A stretch of DNA of 49,462 nt from Obelidium mucronatum. Lineage: Eukaryota; Chytridiomycota; Chytridiomycetes; Chytridiales; Chytriomycetaceae. Positions 33,846 to 42,960 of this stretch are shown here, in pieces (position 1 is the stretch's first letter; every line of letters starts with the position of its first letter). Under the pieces are notes generated by a model. The model saw only the letters and a list, made by a program, of their open reading frames with translations, was not told the origin of the DNA and searched no databases. The stretch spans positions 1-49,462 of the forward strand of contig JAIVFH010000211.1 in assembly GCA_025765595.1 (NCBI GenBank), written 5' to 3'. The translations under genes were made by a program, and so were the position numbers.

Positions 33846-35305
33846 TGCAAAAAAAGATTACTCACATTGGGCACATTCAGAACCGGCGCCATTATTATAC
33901 TCAATAAAAGACTTGATTGCACTCACATAGTCCGTCCAGCCGAGACTTTTGGCTCTGGCTGGTCCAAAGACTGGATTATGAGAAAGCCCACTCGATGAGC
34001 AACCATTTGCATTCACGGAATACACTGCATCTGCATACGCTTGACTTTCCAGCGCTGAAGACCAAGACAGTTGTGCCAAAGATGTACCGCGAATTGAGTT
34101 GACATAAGATCGGATTCGATTGTGCATGTCGAGAGCCGCTTGGGCGCTGTTGCTCGCACCGTATTGGTATGCAATACCAACGATTGCCGCGCACGGGTCT
34201 TGAGTAGGAGGTGGTGGTGGTGGAGGTGGTGGAGGCGGTGGGCAATCAGGACACCTCAACTGATTCCCACAGTTATCCCAAATAGTTGATCCACACTGAT
34301 TCGACGAACACTGCGTATTCGAAACACACGGACAATCAGGACACCTCAACTGGTTCCCACAGTTATCCCAAATAGTTGTACCACATTGATTCGACGCGCA
34401 TTGAGTATTTGGCACACAAGGACAATCCGGGCACCTCATCTGGTTCCCACAATTGTCTGTAATCGTGCTTCCACATTGATTAGGAGAACACGTTGTTCTC
34501 GAAACGCACGGACACGCGGGGCAAGTAAGTGGGTTCCCGCAGTTGTCGGTGATTGTAGTTCCACACTGCGAATTGGAGCAACTTGTGCTCGCAACGCAGG
34601 GGCACGCCGGACACGCGAGCGGGTTCCCGCAGTTGTCAGTGATTGTGGTGCCGCACTGGTTCGGCGTGCACGTGGTTGTCGCCAGGCACTGCAGCGGCTG
34701 TGGCCTCGCCGGCGGCACGGCCGGCGCCTCGGACGGCGTTGCCTCGGCCGCCGCCGCCGCCGCCTGGGTTTCGGTCGACGCGTCGGCGCGCTGCGTCGGC
34801 GTCGCTGCGGCCGCCAGCGCCAGCGTCGACGACGCCGCAGTCGCAGTCGCATTTCCCGCGTTGGCCGCAGTTTGATTTCCCGGCGAAAGCGTCGGCGCAA
34901 ACGAACCCTGCGCCGTGCTTGGCGCCGCCGAAACATCGGCCGTTGTCTTCGGCGGCGGCGGCGGCGAAGCCACGCAGACAAGCGTGTCGGGCGCGATCAG
35001 AGTTGAGCAGTCGAGCCACGGATTCAGCTGCTGCAGGACCCTGGCGGACTGTTGTCTTTCATGGTAAGAAACAGCAGAGTGCGTGAATTAAATAATGTTA
35101 CCATCGTGTTGTATCCTGCTGCTCCATCGCATGTGGTCTGGTTATCGGTGATCTGGTATGTGTATCGACAGTCCTCAATCTGATCAAAGTTCGCAGCTGG
35201 GATCCGCGGGTTCTTGTGTCCATACGACGCAATATCGAATGCATATGCCGTATAATATGAGGTCAGAGACGTGATGAGGAGGAGTGTCGACACTGATGGC
35301 TTCAT
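33643..35305 (-). CDS. Secreted LysM-like protein with five Cys-rich repeats and a CAP domain (array member G)
   Basis: Exons 35305-35102, 35048-33866 and 33779-33643 give 507 residues, the largest of the array. Order: signal peptide, GHKNP segment, LysM-like head split by intron 1 (CRYTYQITDNQTTCDG...NTM|SARVLQQLNPWLDC), Ala/Thr linker, five tandem Cys-rich repeats (CxxNQCGTTI(T/W)DNCGNxLxCPxC), a run of 12 prolines, and a CAP domain. This CAP domain keeps the first histidine (MHNRIRSYVNS) but lacks the CHTNSGPG and GHFTN blocks; it has LSHNPVFGPARAKSLGW and ends CSIYNCGG...CDYA, so it belongs to a different CAP subgroup from its neighbours. Intron 2 (33780-33865) contains a 43-bp A run. The pseudogene at 42380-42960 is its nearest relative. 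Confidence 0.83.
33801..33843. repeat. 43-bp poly(A) tract inside intron 2 of CAP gene G
   Basis: An uninterrupted run of 43 A on the plus strand (T on the gene's strand), flanked on both sides by gatgc: before the run, and after it followed by another A run. The tract lies wholly within the intron, where it would act as a very long pyrimidine tract. Confidence 0.9.
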
Positions 35306-35511
35306 TTTCAGCCCTCTTGTCTTGTCAACTTTTTCAAACTTTCTCTTATATTATCGTTTTGTTGACGTCATCCACAAAGTTTTTATTGCTTTACTGACGG
35401 GTTTTTTTATTCATAGACTGTTTATGAGGGAATAATTTGACAGAAGAATGAGGTACTTGAATGAGAGAAAAAAGAAAAAAAAAAAAAAAAGAGAGCACGT
35501 GTGTCTGTGTG

Positions 35512-36711
35512 TCAAGCCAAACGAGGTGCATTTGAAAGTCCGTAATTGCAAACAGTCGCTCCAGCTTTAATGGTACTCACACCACATCCAATATAGACAT
35601 ATGGACTAGCAAATCCAACAGTGTTTGTGAAATGGCCTTACATTATTATTAGGTTTAGAGGTTCAACAAAAAAAAAGTATCACAACCAACCAGCATCAGG
35701 ATTCGAAGCATCATTCCCAAGCGCCTCATTCGTAACCCACCCATAATAAGCTTCCGAACAAGACTTTTTACTCAAGTACAAATTCTGTCCCCACGTTGTT
35801 CCAGGACCTGAATTCGTATGACAATCCCAACAATTATACGTTGCAGAGTAATCCGCAGACTGTTGCGCGTACACTGCAAGCGAGTTTGACCAGACCAAAT
35901 CATTCACACCCGGGTTATAATGCTGCCTCGCGTAATTCGCAAGCGTGACGCACTCGTAGACCATTCCTGTGCCTGCAACAGATGGTGGAGAGTCACTCTG
36001 AGCCCGGACTCTACAAGATCCATCCGCGATCGAGCATTTCGATGGTGGTGGTGGTGGTGGTGGTGGAGGGCAGTCTTGGCACCATAAATCATTCCCACAG
36101 TTATCAACAATCTTTTGGCCACACTGATCCACAGTACAAGTCGTACTTGGAACACAAGGACATTCCGGACACGTCAATGGGTTCCCACAGGTATCTGTAA
36201 TCGTTGTACCGCATTGTGATTCAGAGCAGGTGGTGGTTGAGACGCATACGGGGGATGGTGATGGTGATGGAATCACTACCGCTGGTGTCGCACTTGCAGA
36301 AATACTCGTAGTTTCATTTAAAGCTTTTGTAACCGAAGCAGATTGTACAGCAGTAGCAGTGCTGTTTCCTCGTGAACCTGCTTTTGTATTCGGCTTGTCG
36401 CCCACCACAGACACTGGCGGCGGCGGCGCTGACGGAACACACACAAAAACCGGAGGCGTCAACGCCTTATCACAAGAAAGCCATGAATTCAACTGCTTAA
36501 GCGCGTTGCTTGAAATAGCGTTCGCAGACGCAACATCTGCACAAGTGACTCCTTCATCCAAAACCGGGTACGTGTATACGCAGTCTTGAATATCTTTAAA
36601 GTTGAGGTCGGCAAGAAGTGGGTTCCAGTGGCCTTGTGATGCGATACGGAGTGCAGACGCGAGATGCGCTGTTAAGAGGGAGGTTGCCAGCAACTTTGTG
36701 ATTTGGCGCAT
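35512..36711 (-). CDS. Secreted LysM-like/Cys-repeat/CAP protein (array member H)
   Basis: Exons 36711-35691 and 35636-35512 give 381 residues. The start at 36711 opens a signal peptide (MRQITKLLATSLLTAHLASA); an upstream in-frame ATG would add a lysine run and is unlikely. Layout: GHWNP segment, LysM-like head (CVYTYPVLDEGVTCADVA ending FVCVP), Ser/Thr linker, two Cys-rich repeats (CSESQCGTTITDTCGNPLTCPEC, CTVDQCGQKIVDNCGNDLWCQDC), seven to nine prolines, and a CAP domain (TLANYARQHYNP, WDCHTNSGPGTTWGQN, GWVTNEALGND, AG|HFTNTVGF, ATVCNYGL). Intron donor is GTTGGT, with T at +3. The CAP part is close to member C, the repeats to F and G, so it looks like a mosaic of array modules. Confidence 0.85.
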
Positions 36712-36949
36712 CTCTCTTTTTTTTTTTTTTTTGGAATGACGGCTTGAACACCAAAAAATAGTTGGCAAAATTAAAACGAAAAGGCTACAAGCTATTTGAT
36801 GTCAACGGTGGTTAGCAGAAAAGAATAAATGAATAAAGTATATAATAAAATTTATCGAGATGCAATTGTTATTTTTTACTGATGAACATTAACATTAAAA
36901 GGAAAATGCAAGAGATTTTGGAAGGGAAGTGTGCTAGTGTTTGTATTCT

Positions 36950-37690
36950 TCAACGTCTCTGGGATCTGAATCCAGAAACTGGGGCAGCAGCTGCTGGCGC
37001 AGCGCCACCTTGCTGTGGAAGACCTGCAATGGCGGCAGCAGTGTTTTGTTGCACAGCAGCAGCAATTTGGGCCAAGTTACCTCCAGCAGCAGCGGCAGCA
37101 GCGTTAGGGTCAACTGGGGCGGCTCCACCTTGAACTGGTGCTTGTCCGTTTTGTGGGATACCAGCGGTAGCAGCGGCAGTATTTTGCTGGACAGCAGCGG
37201 CGATTTGAGACAAGTTACCTCCAGCAGCAGCCGCGTTAGGGTCAACTGGGGCGGCTCCACCTTGAACTGGTGCTTGTCCGTTTTGTGGGATACCAGCGAT
37301 AGCGGCAGCAGTGTTCTGTTGGACAGCAGCAGCAATTTGAGCCAAGTTACCACCAGCAGCAGCAGCCGCGTTAGGGTCAACTGGAGCGGCTCCACCTTGA
37401 ACTGGTGCTTGTCCGTTTTGTGGGATTCCAGCGGTAGCAGCGGCAGTGTTTTGTTGGACAGCGGCAGCAATTTGAGCCAAGTTACCTCCGGCTGCGTTTG
37501 GGTCTACGGCAACTGGAGCAGCTCCTTGGGCTGGTGGGGCTGCAGCTACTGGAGCAGCGGCTGGTGCTGGAGCTGGGGCGGCAGCGGCAGCTGGAGCTGG
37601 AGCGGCAGCCGCGGCAGGGGCAGGAGCGGCATTGGCAGCGTAGGTGGCAACAGCGATTGACAGAAGGGAAAGGATACGGAGGACTTGCAT
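36950..37690 (-). CDS. Secreted Ala/Gln/Pro tandem-repeat protein (array member I)
   Basis: Single exon, 246 residues: signal peptide (MQVLRILSLLSIAVATYA), an Ala/Pro block, then four tandem copies of a unit of about 43-47 residues, each containing GGNLAQIAAAVQQNTAAA, GIPQNGQAPVQGG and AAPVDPNAA. The repeats are nearly identical at DNA level (recurring blocks about 130-140 bp apart), suggesting recent expansion. There is no cysteine in the repeat and no CAP domain; it is the only non-CAP protein in the array. I do not recognise the family. The QIAAAVQQNTAAAIAG segment may form an amphipathic helix; a wall, adhesion or matrix protein is possible but not shown. Confidence 0.8.
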   Translation of the reverse strand: MQVLRILSLLSIAVATYAANAAPAPAAAAAPAPAAAAAPAPAPAAAPVAAAPPAQGAAPVAVDPNAAGGNLAQIAAAVQQNTAAATAGIPQNGQAPVQGGAAPVDPNAAAAAGGNLAQIAAAVQQNTAAAIAGIPQNGQAPVQGGAAPVDPNAAAAGGNLSQIAAAVQQNTAAATAGIPQNGQAPVQGGAAPVDPNAAAAAAGGNLAQIAAAVQQNTAAAIAGLPQQGGAAPAAAAPVSGFRSQRR

Positions 37691-38094
37691 TGTTTTAGTT
37701 TGGATATAAGGGTTGAAATGTAGTTCTCTGGATGGCCAACACCAATAGTTATATATACACGAAATCGCGAAATTAAAACCAGAATTAAGGTGGTGGGAGA
37801 GAACTCATTCAATAATGAATCGAGGGGGTGTTTGTCGCAATGAATTCATCAAGAACGAAAACAAAAAAAAAATTAGGGACAAGTGAATCAATTGAAAGCC
37901 TCTGAATTGCGGGTATAAGGAAAAAAACATTCATTACAAAACACAGTGATTGGTCTGACTTGATGTGACATGTTATGAGTGAGAAACCAAAAAAAAATGA
38001 AATAAAACAAAAACCAATCTATTGAAAACTGAAACATAGGTATCTAATCACAAGCACAATTGCAATCTCAAACATAAAAAAAGCACTTGTGCTT
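37691..38094. other. Intergenic region between repeat protein I and CAP gene J
   Basis: Promoter of the Ala-rich repeat gene and 3' flank of CAP gene J. A TATATA element lies about 60 bp before the repeat gene's ATG (near 37750-37757). No other gene is seen. Confidence 0.45.
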
Positions 38095-39298
38095 TTAGAG
38101 ACCGTAGTTACACACCTAAAAAAAGTGATAGTTCAGCATCAAACCTGACGCCACTTAAATACCAACCGTTGCGCACACTCCATTGACCTGGGCAGATCCG
38201 CATCCCATTGTTGTATATGGAACAGCGAATCCAACAATGTTAGTGAAATGTCCTGTGAAACAATTGAATGCAGTTGGTAAGACAAAATGATTTTACGGCA
38301 CCGGCAGGGCAGAAATAATAATAATCAAACCGGCATCAGGATTAAACGGATCATTTCCTGCCGCCTCATTCGTCACCCATCCGTCATACGCATCACTGCA
38401 CGAACAAGGGCCCAAGAACAAGTTCTGTCCCCAAGAAGTCCCCGGTCCAGAATTAGTGTGACATTCGTTGCACTGGTTCTCGGCGGCAAAATAAGCACTG
38501 TCATATGCAAATGCTGCCAGTCTTCCGTCCCATTGGAGATCGTGAACTCCTGGATTGTAATGTTGACGAGCATAGTTTGTTTGTGCAGTGCATTCACTGG
38601 CAGGGTCGAGTCCTCGGTAATTCGGTGGAGCATCAGAGTAAGAGTAGTCTACACATGAACGGAGGGTTCCATCGTAGTTGCATGGAGGTGGGGGTGGTGG
38701 AGGTGGAGGAGGTGGTGGTGGAGATGGCGAGGGAACCGATCCATCAGAGAGTGTGGCAACTTCAGAAGCAGAAACAGTTGCGGTCGCAGTCGCAGTTGCT
38801 GTCGTATACTTCCGGATGATCATTGTTCTAAATCAAAAGGAGTCAGTTGTATCACAATTTTTTTTTCCTCGGTGTTCTTAATACCCATTGAAGTCGGGTC
38901 GGTTGGCACTTCCAGGGTGAGGTATGGCAGCGTGAGTAGTTCCGTTGAACGCATTTCCCTTCTCATCCTGAATTACTTCTGAAGTGATGCAAACAATGAG
39001 GGGTGGCAGCAGCGTGCCCTTGCACACTTTGGGATTCAACGCAACGAAGGTTGCGATCGACATTGCATTGGCATCGGCAACTTCCTGACATGTCGCTTTG
39101 GAGGTAACCTGTGATGGATTGAGCAGTTGTTAATACTGCACAAGTGGCTGGAGCCCTTACGTTGAATGTATGTTCACAGGCAGCGATTTCTTTCGTCATT
39201 GCCACTCCGTAGTGACCAGTGATCTTTTTGCCTAGAAACTTTCCAGCAGCGATCGCTGCCGTGGCAACAGCCGCAGCAACAACATGGTGCAGTTGCAT
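38095..39298 (-). CDS. Secreted LysM-like/CAP protein with split C-terminal motif (array member J)
   Basis: Exons 39298-39161, 39108-38885, 38827-38331, 38252-38167 and 38115-38095 give 321 residues. Signal peptide MQLHHVVAAAVATAAIAAG, then GKKITGHYGVAMTKE, a LysM-like head interrupted by intron 1 (CEHTFN|VTSKATCQEVADANAMS ending IVCIT), a Thr/Ala linker, a run of 13 prolines, and the CAP domain: QTNYARQHYNPG, NECHTNSGPGTSWGQN, GWVTNEAAGNDP, AG|HFTNIVGF, GVCAT|VCNYGL. The last exon is only 21 bp and encodes VCNYGL plus stop. The LysM-linker junction is split at NG, the same place as in K and L. J, K and L form a subfamily by shared intron positions. Confidence 0.85.
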
Positions 39299-39508
39299 GC
39301 TGGGAACTAAACGAAATTTTTTTCGTTTTCAATTTGCTGTAACCACCAACAACTGAATAACATAACAAGTAATCTATGGTCAAATATATTCATGCTGTAA
39401 AACGAGATAACCGAAACTGACTACCCGAAAAAGATAAGACAAAGTCTTTCTACAAAAAGAACATACAATAGCAACAAAATAGAACGCGCAGAAACATAGA
39501 GATCAACT

Positions 39509-40891
39509 CTATGGGTAAATACCATAGTTGCAAACCTTGAGAGAATAACGGAAGTCAATTGAAAGCTCCAACAAAATGGGTGCAAAAAAAAAAAATCGAC
39601 AAACCGTGGCACAGACTCCATTCACATTGGCAGAAGCACATCCAACGGACTGATATGGTACTTCAAATCCAACAACGTTTTGGAAATGACCTAAAAAAGG
39701 TTTTGAAGGTCAGAAGTCAAAAAAATCGAGAAGATGGAAAAAATAACAGTTACAAACCAGCATCCCGATTAAACGGGTCATTTCCGGCAGCCTCGTTCGT
39801 AATCCACCCAAAGTATGCATCCGTGCATGAACACGGGCCCAAATACAAGTTCTGCCCCCAAGATGTTCCAGGTCCAGAGTTGGTGTGACAGTGAGAGCAT
39901 TGATTACGCGCACTGTATTCTGCTGAACCGTACGCAGCGCTAGCAAGTGCATCATTCCACGTAAGGTCCCATGTGCCAGGGTTATAGTGTTGTCGGGGAT
40001 AGTTCTGAGTAAATAAAGGAATCAGAAAGACGGATCCATTCACCAAATCAAATAAATTCACGTACAGTCAATACTAAACACTCCGTTGCAACGTCATATC
40101 CAGCCATGTTGGGTGGACTGTCGGATTGAGCATAGTAGGCGCATGGACCCAATGTACCATCGTAGTTACATGGTGGAGGTGGAGGTGGTGGAGGTGGTGG
40201 TGGACACGCTTCACAAGTGAGATCGTTTCCACAGTTGTCTTTAATAACGGTTCCACACTGGTTTTCAGCGCAGGTTGTTGTAGGGACGCAAGGTGCGTCA
40301 GTTGGAAGAGCCGCCAGACTTTCCGTCGGCAATGCTACTGTAGCTGAAGCGGTGGTTCTGGTCGCAGTTGTAGTTGCCGTAGTGTTGCGGCTTGGAAAAG
40401 TTCTGTTTGTTGGTGATTTAGCACTTTTGCGTCTACGGGGCATTTGACGACCCACCCATTGAAGATTGGTTTGTTTGAAGAGTTTTCACCTGGCAGTGCG
40501 ATTTTAACACCGGTTGTTCCATTGAAGGCTTCGTTTTTGTCAAAGTCTTGAAAAACGGCTGAAGCGATGCAAACTACAACGGGCGGCCAGATCTTGTTCC
40601 TGCCGTCTGTGCAATCAACAAAACGGTTTCTGTCATTCATCGCGGCGAATGCCTTGGTGGACTATTGTCGAGAGGGGTAAGCATGTAGACAAGCCAGATT
40701 GGTGAGACACTGACCATTGCATTTTGTTTGGCAATCTCATCGCAAGTAGCTTCAGCAACGATCTGGTAGGTGAACTCGCACTCAGTGGCCTGCTGAGTCA
40801 TCCCCCGTCCGAGGTGTCCCTTCACATGCCTCCCCAAGTTCTTTGTTGTTGTCAACGAGGCGAGGCACAACAGCAGAACACCAATGAGCAT
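39509..40891 (-). CDS. Secreted LysM-like/Cys-repeat/CAP protein (array member K)
   Basis: Exons 40891-40715, 40661-40456, 40402-40066, 40004-39758, 39690-39605 and 39535-39509 give 359 residues. Signal peptide MLIGVLLLCLASLTTT, GHLGRGMTQQ segment, LysM-like head split at NAM|ST (CEFTYQIVAEATCDEIAKQ ending VVCIA), Thr/Ala linker, one Cys-rich repeat (CAENQCGTVIKDNCGNDLTCEAC), eleven prolines, then the CAP domain: LT|NYPRQHYNPGTWDLTW, CSHCHTNSGPGTSWGQN, GWITNEAAGNDP, AG|HFQNVVGF, GVCAT|VCNYGIYP. Stop is TAG. It has one more intron than J, placed at the start of the CAP domain. The final 27-bp exon holds the CNY motif. Confidence 0.85.
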
Positions 40892-41013
40892 TTTGGTGAA
40901 AATTTTCAGGATTGAATTTTTCGAGACAAGGCTTGTGAACTCTTTTGTTGTATCAAACATCTATTCTTCAAACTCGGAACACAACGGTCTATAATATATG
41001 TATCGATGCGTCT

Positions 41014-42215
41014 TTAAAGCCCATAGTTGCAAACCTAAGCGAAAGAAGAAGTCAGAAAAAAAGAAAAAGGGAAGTTGACATGCAAGTTACAATCGAGCAG
41101 CCTCCTCCAGCCGATGAAGCTCCGCAACCAATCGATCGATACGGAATATCAAGTCCCACAACATTGAGAAAGTGTCCTGGTAAACCTATTTAAGTGGACA
41201 CCGAGAAGGAAAAAAAACACAATTTTGGTTATCACCTTGATCTGGATTTGCTGGATCGTTTCCTGCAGCTTCATTTGTGACCCAACCAAAGTAAGCCTCT
41301 TGGCATGTACACTGTCCGAGATACAAATTCTGACCCCACGACGTTCCAGGCCCCGAATTTGTGTGGCATTCGTCACAGCTATTAATGGACGAGAATTCAG
41401 CAGAGCCGTACGCGTAATCTGCCAATGTGGGATCCCAGCGCAAATCCCATACGCCTGGATTATACAATTGGCGCGCATAGTTCGCCAAGTAGAGACAGGA
41501 TGTTACTTCGTCGCCTCCAAAGTTTGGAGGAAAGTCAGATCGAGATCTTTCGACGCATGAACCATCATATACATTGCATGGTGCGGGTGGGGGTGGAGGG
41601 GGCGGTGGAGGGGGTGGGGCCGATGGATCCGATGTTGTTGCAGACGCGGTAGGTAATACTGTGCCTGCTGAGGCAGTTGCAGTTGACACGGATGTGGAGT
41701 TTCGAACTGGCATGGTTCTAAAGTAAATCAAAGCGAATTTAGAATGCTTGCTTATAAAGAGTATCTCTTGGAAATGCACTCACCCATTGAAAGTGGGTCG
41801 ATTCGCTTTTCCAAGAGAGGGCGCATTTAAACCGCCCAAAATATTCCCTTGTTGAGTGACTCCGTTCGAATCTTCTGCTACAACAGAAGATACGCAAACA
41901 ATAGTGCCTTTCGGTAGCACTGTTTTCGGATTCCCACACTGCAGCCAAGAGTTCATACTTGCGAATAAAGTCATCGTCTGTCAAATGGTTAATACGTTAG
42001 CCTCTACGATTCAAGCTATGCTCTTGTTTCCAAACCATTGCATTGAAATCGGCTACAGCTTGACAAGTTGATGGGATGTTCACATCGAAAGTAAATTCAC
42101 ACTTTGCTGCATTCTTGGTCATTAATGCGTCATAGTGGCCAGTAACGCCTTTGCCAAGTTTCTTTGCATGGACAAGATAGACAGTGGCTACCAATGCCAG
42201 CAGATGTAGTTTCAT
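41014..42215 (-). CDS. Secreted LysM-like/CAP protein (array member L)
   Basis: Exons 42215-42036, 41977-41784, 41717-41236, 41176-41091 and 41034-41014 give 320 residues. Signal peptide MKLHLLALVATVYLVHA, GVTGHYDALMTKN segment, LysM-like head split at NAM|TM (CEFTFDVNIPSTCQAVADF ending IVCVS), Thr/Ala linker, eleven prolines, and the CAP domain: YLANYARQLYNPGVWDLRW, CDECHTNSGPGTSWGQN, GWVTNEAAGNDP, QG|HFLNVVGL, CSI|VCNYGL. I chose the acceptor at 41177 because it restores the conserved GHF; an earlier AG would insert three residues. Last exon is 21 bp, as in J. Note HYN is LYN here. No Cys-rich repeat. Confidence 0.85.
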
Positions 42216-42379
42216 TTCTGGGTCGAAAAAAAATTGTCTTGTTTGGTTGAGGGGCACACTTACCCAAATTAGCTTTGTATTATTTGGGACTTATATTTAA
42301 CATATTCGCTATTTATTTACATTTCCTTCAATTATTCATACATGATAACTGACGTAGACTTTCTGATAAATTTGATTTT

Positions 42380-42960
42380 TTTGCTCAATGGTAATCACAC
42401 CAACATTCCAAGGACGTGAAGTTACAGAGCATCCAAGCTGCGTATATGGACCAGCTATGTATCCAAAATCTGAATCAGGGACTCTCTTGTTGAAGTCTGG
42501 AAGTGTCTGTCAGTAGTAAATCGAAAAAAACTGATCTCATACAAGCCAATTCTTACATTCATAGCATGGTTATAAAAAGCTAGATTGCCGACATATAATT
42601 GATACATTCAAGGCTCTTCGCTCCAGCGGGACCGTAAAATAGGATTGGCCAACTGACCATTCACACAGCTTCACGTGTTTGACACTATAAACAGCATCTT
42701 CAAAAGCCTGGTATTCAAGCGCAATAGACTGCGAAAGAGCAGCAAGACTTGTTCTTTGAATAGTGTTGATGTATTCGTGAATTCTGTTGTGTAGGTTGAG
42801 CGCGTCGGTTGGATTGCTATGGGATAATGATTGGAAAGATCAATAATGTTGTTCTGGTGGCTGTAGTGGAAGACTGGATTCCGGCCCAAATACTTGGTGG
42901 CATACTTGAGTGCGCCCCTTTGTCTGACTCGATAGTCGCTTAGCAACAAGAGGTGTCGAG
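42380..42960 (-). pseudogene. Eroded CAP-domain copy related to member G (array member M)
   Basis: Translated pieces on the minus strand match member G in order but not in one frame: LNLHNRIHEYINTIQRTSLAALS (compare DMHNRIRSYVNSIRGTSLAQLS), LEYQAFEDAVYSV, then after a frame change GPAGAKSLE (compare GPARAKSLG), and further downstream DFNKRVPDSDFGYIAGPYTQLGCSV (compare DFNNGVTNSHFGFMVGGYTQLGCSI). No signal peptide, LysM-like head or Cys repeats remain. The frame break and the missing N-terminal half make this a pseudogene or relic. Confidence 0.75.

Noticed and set aside
34386..35086. Overlapping open frames in both strands across CAP gene G, rich in Arg or Ala
   Set aside because: They mirror the GC-rich linker and Cys repeats of gene G and show no domain of their own.
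24476..42960. CRISPR-like or mobile-element origin of the repeated units in the array
   Set aside because: Repeats are coding modules of eukaryotic secreted genes; no transposase, terminal repeats or target-site duplications were seen.
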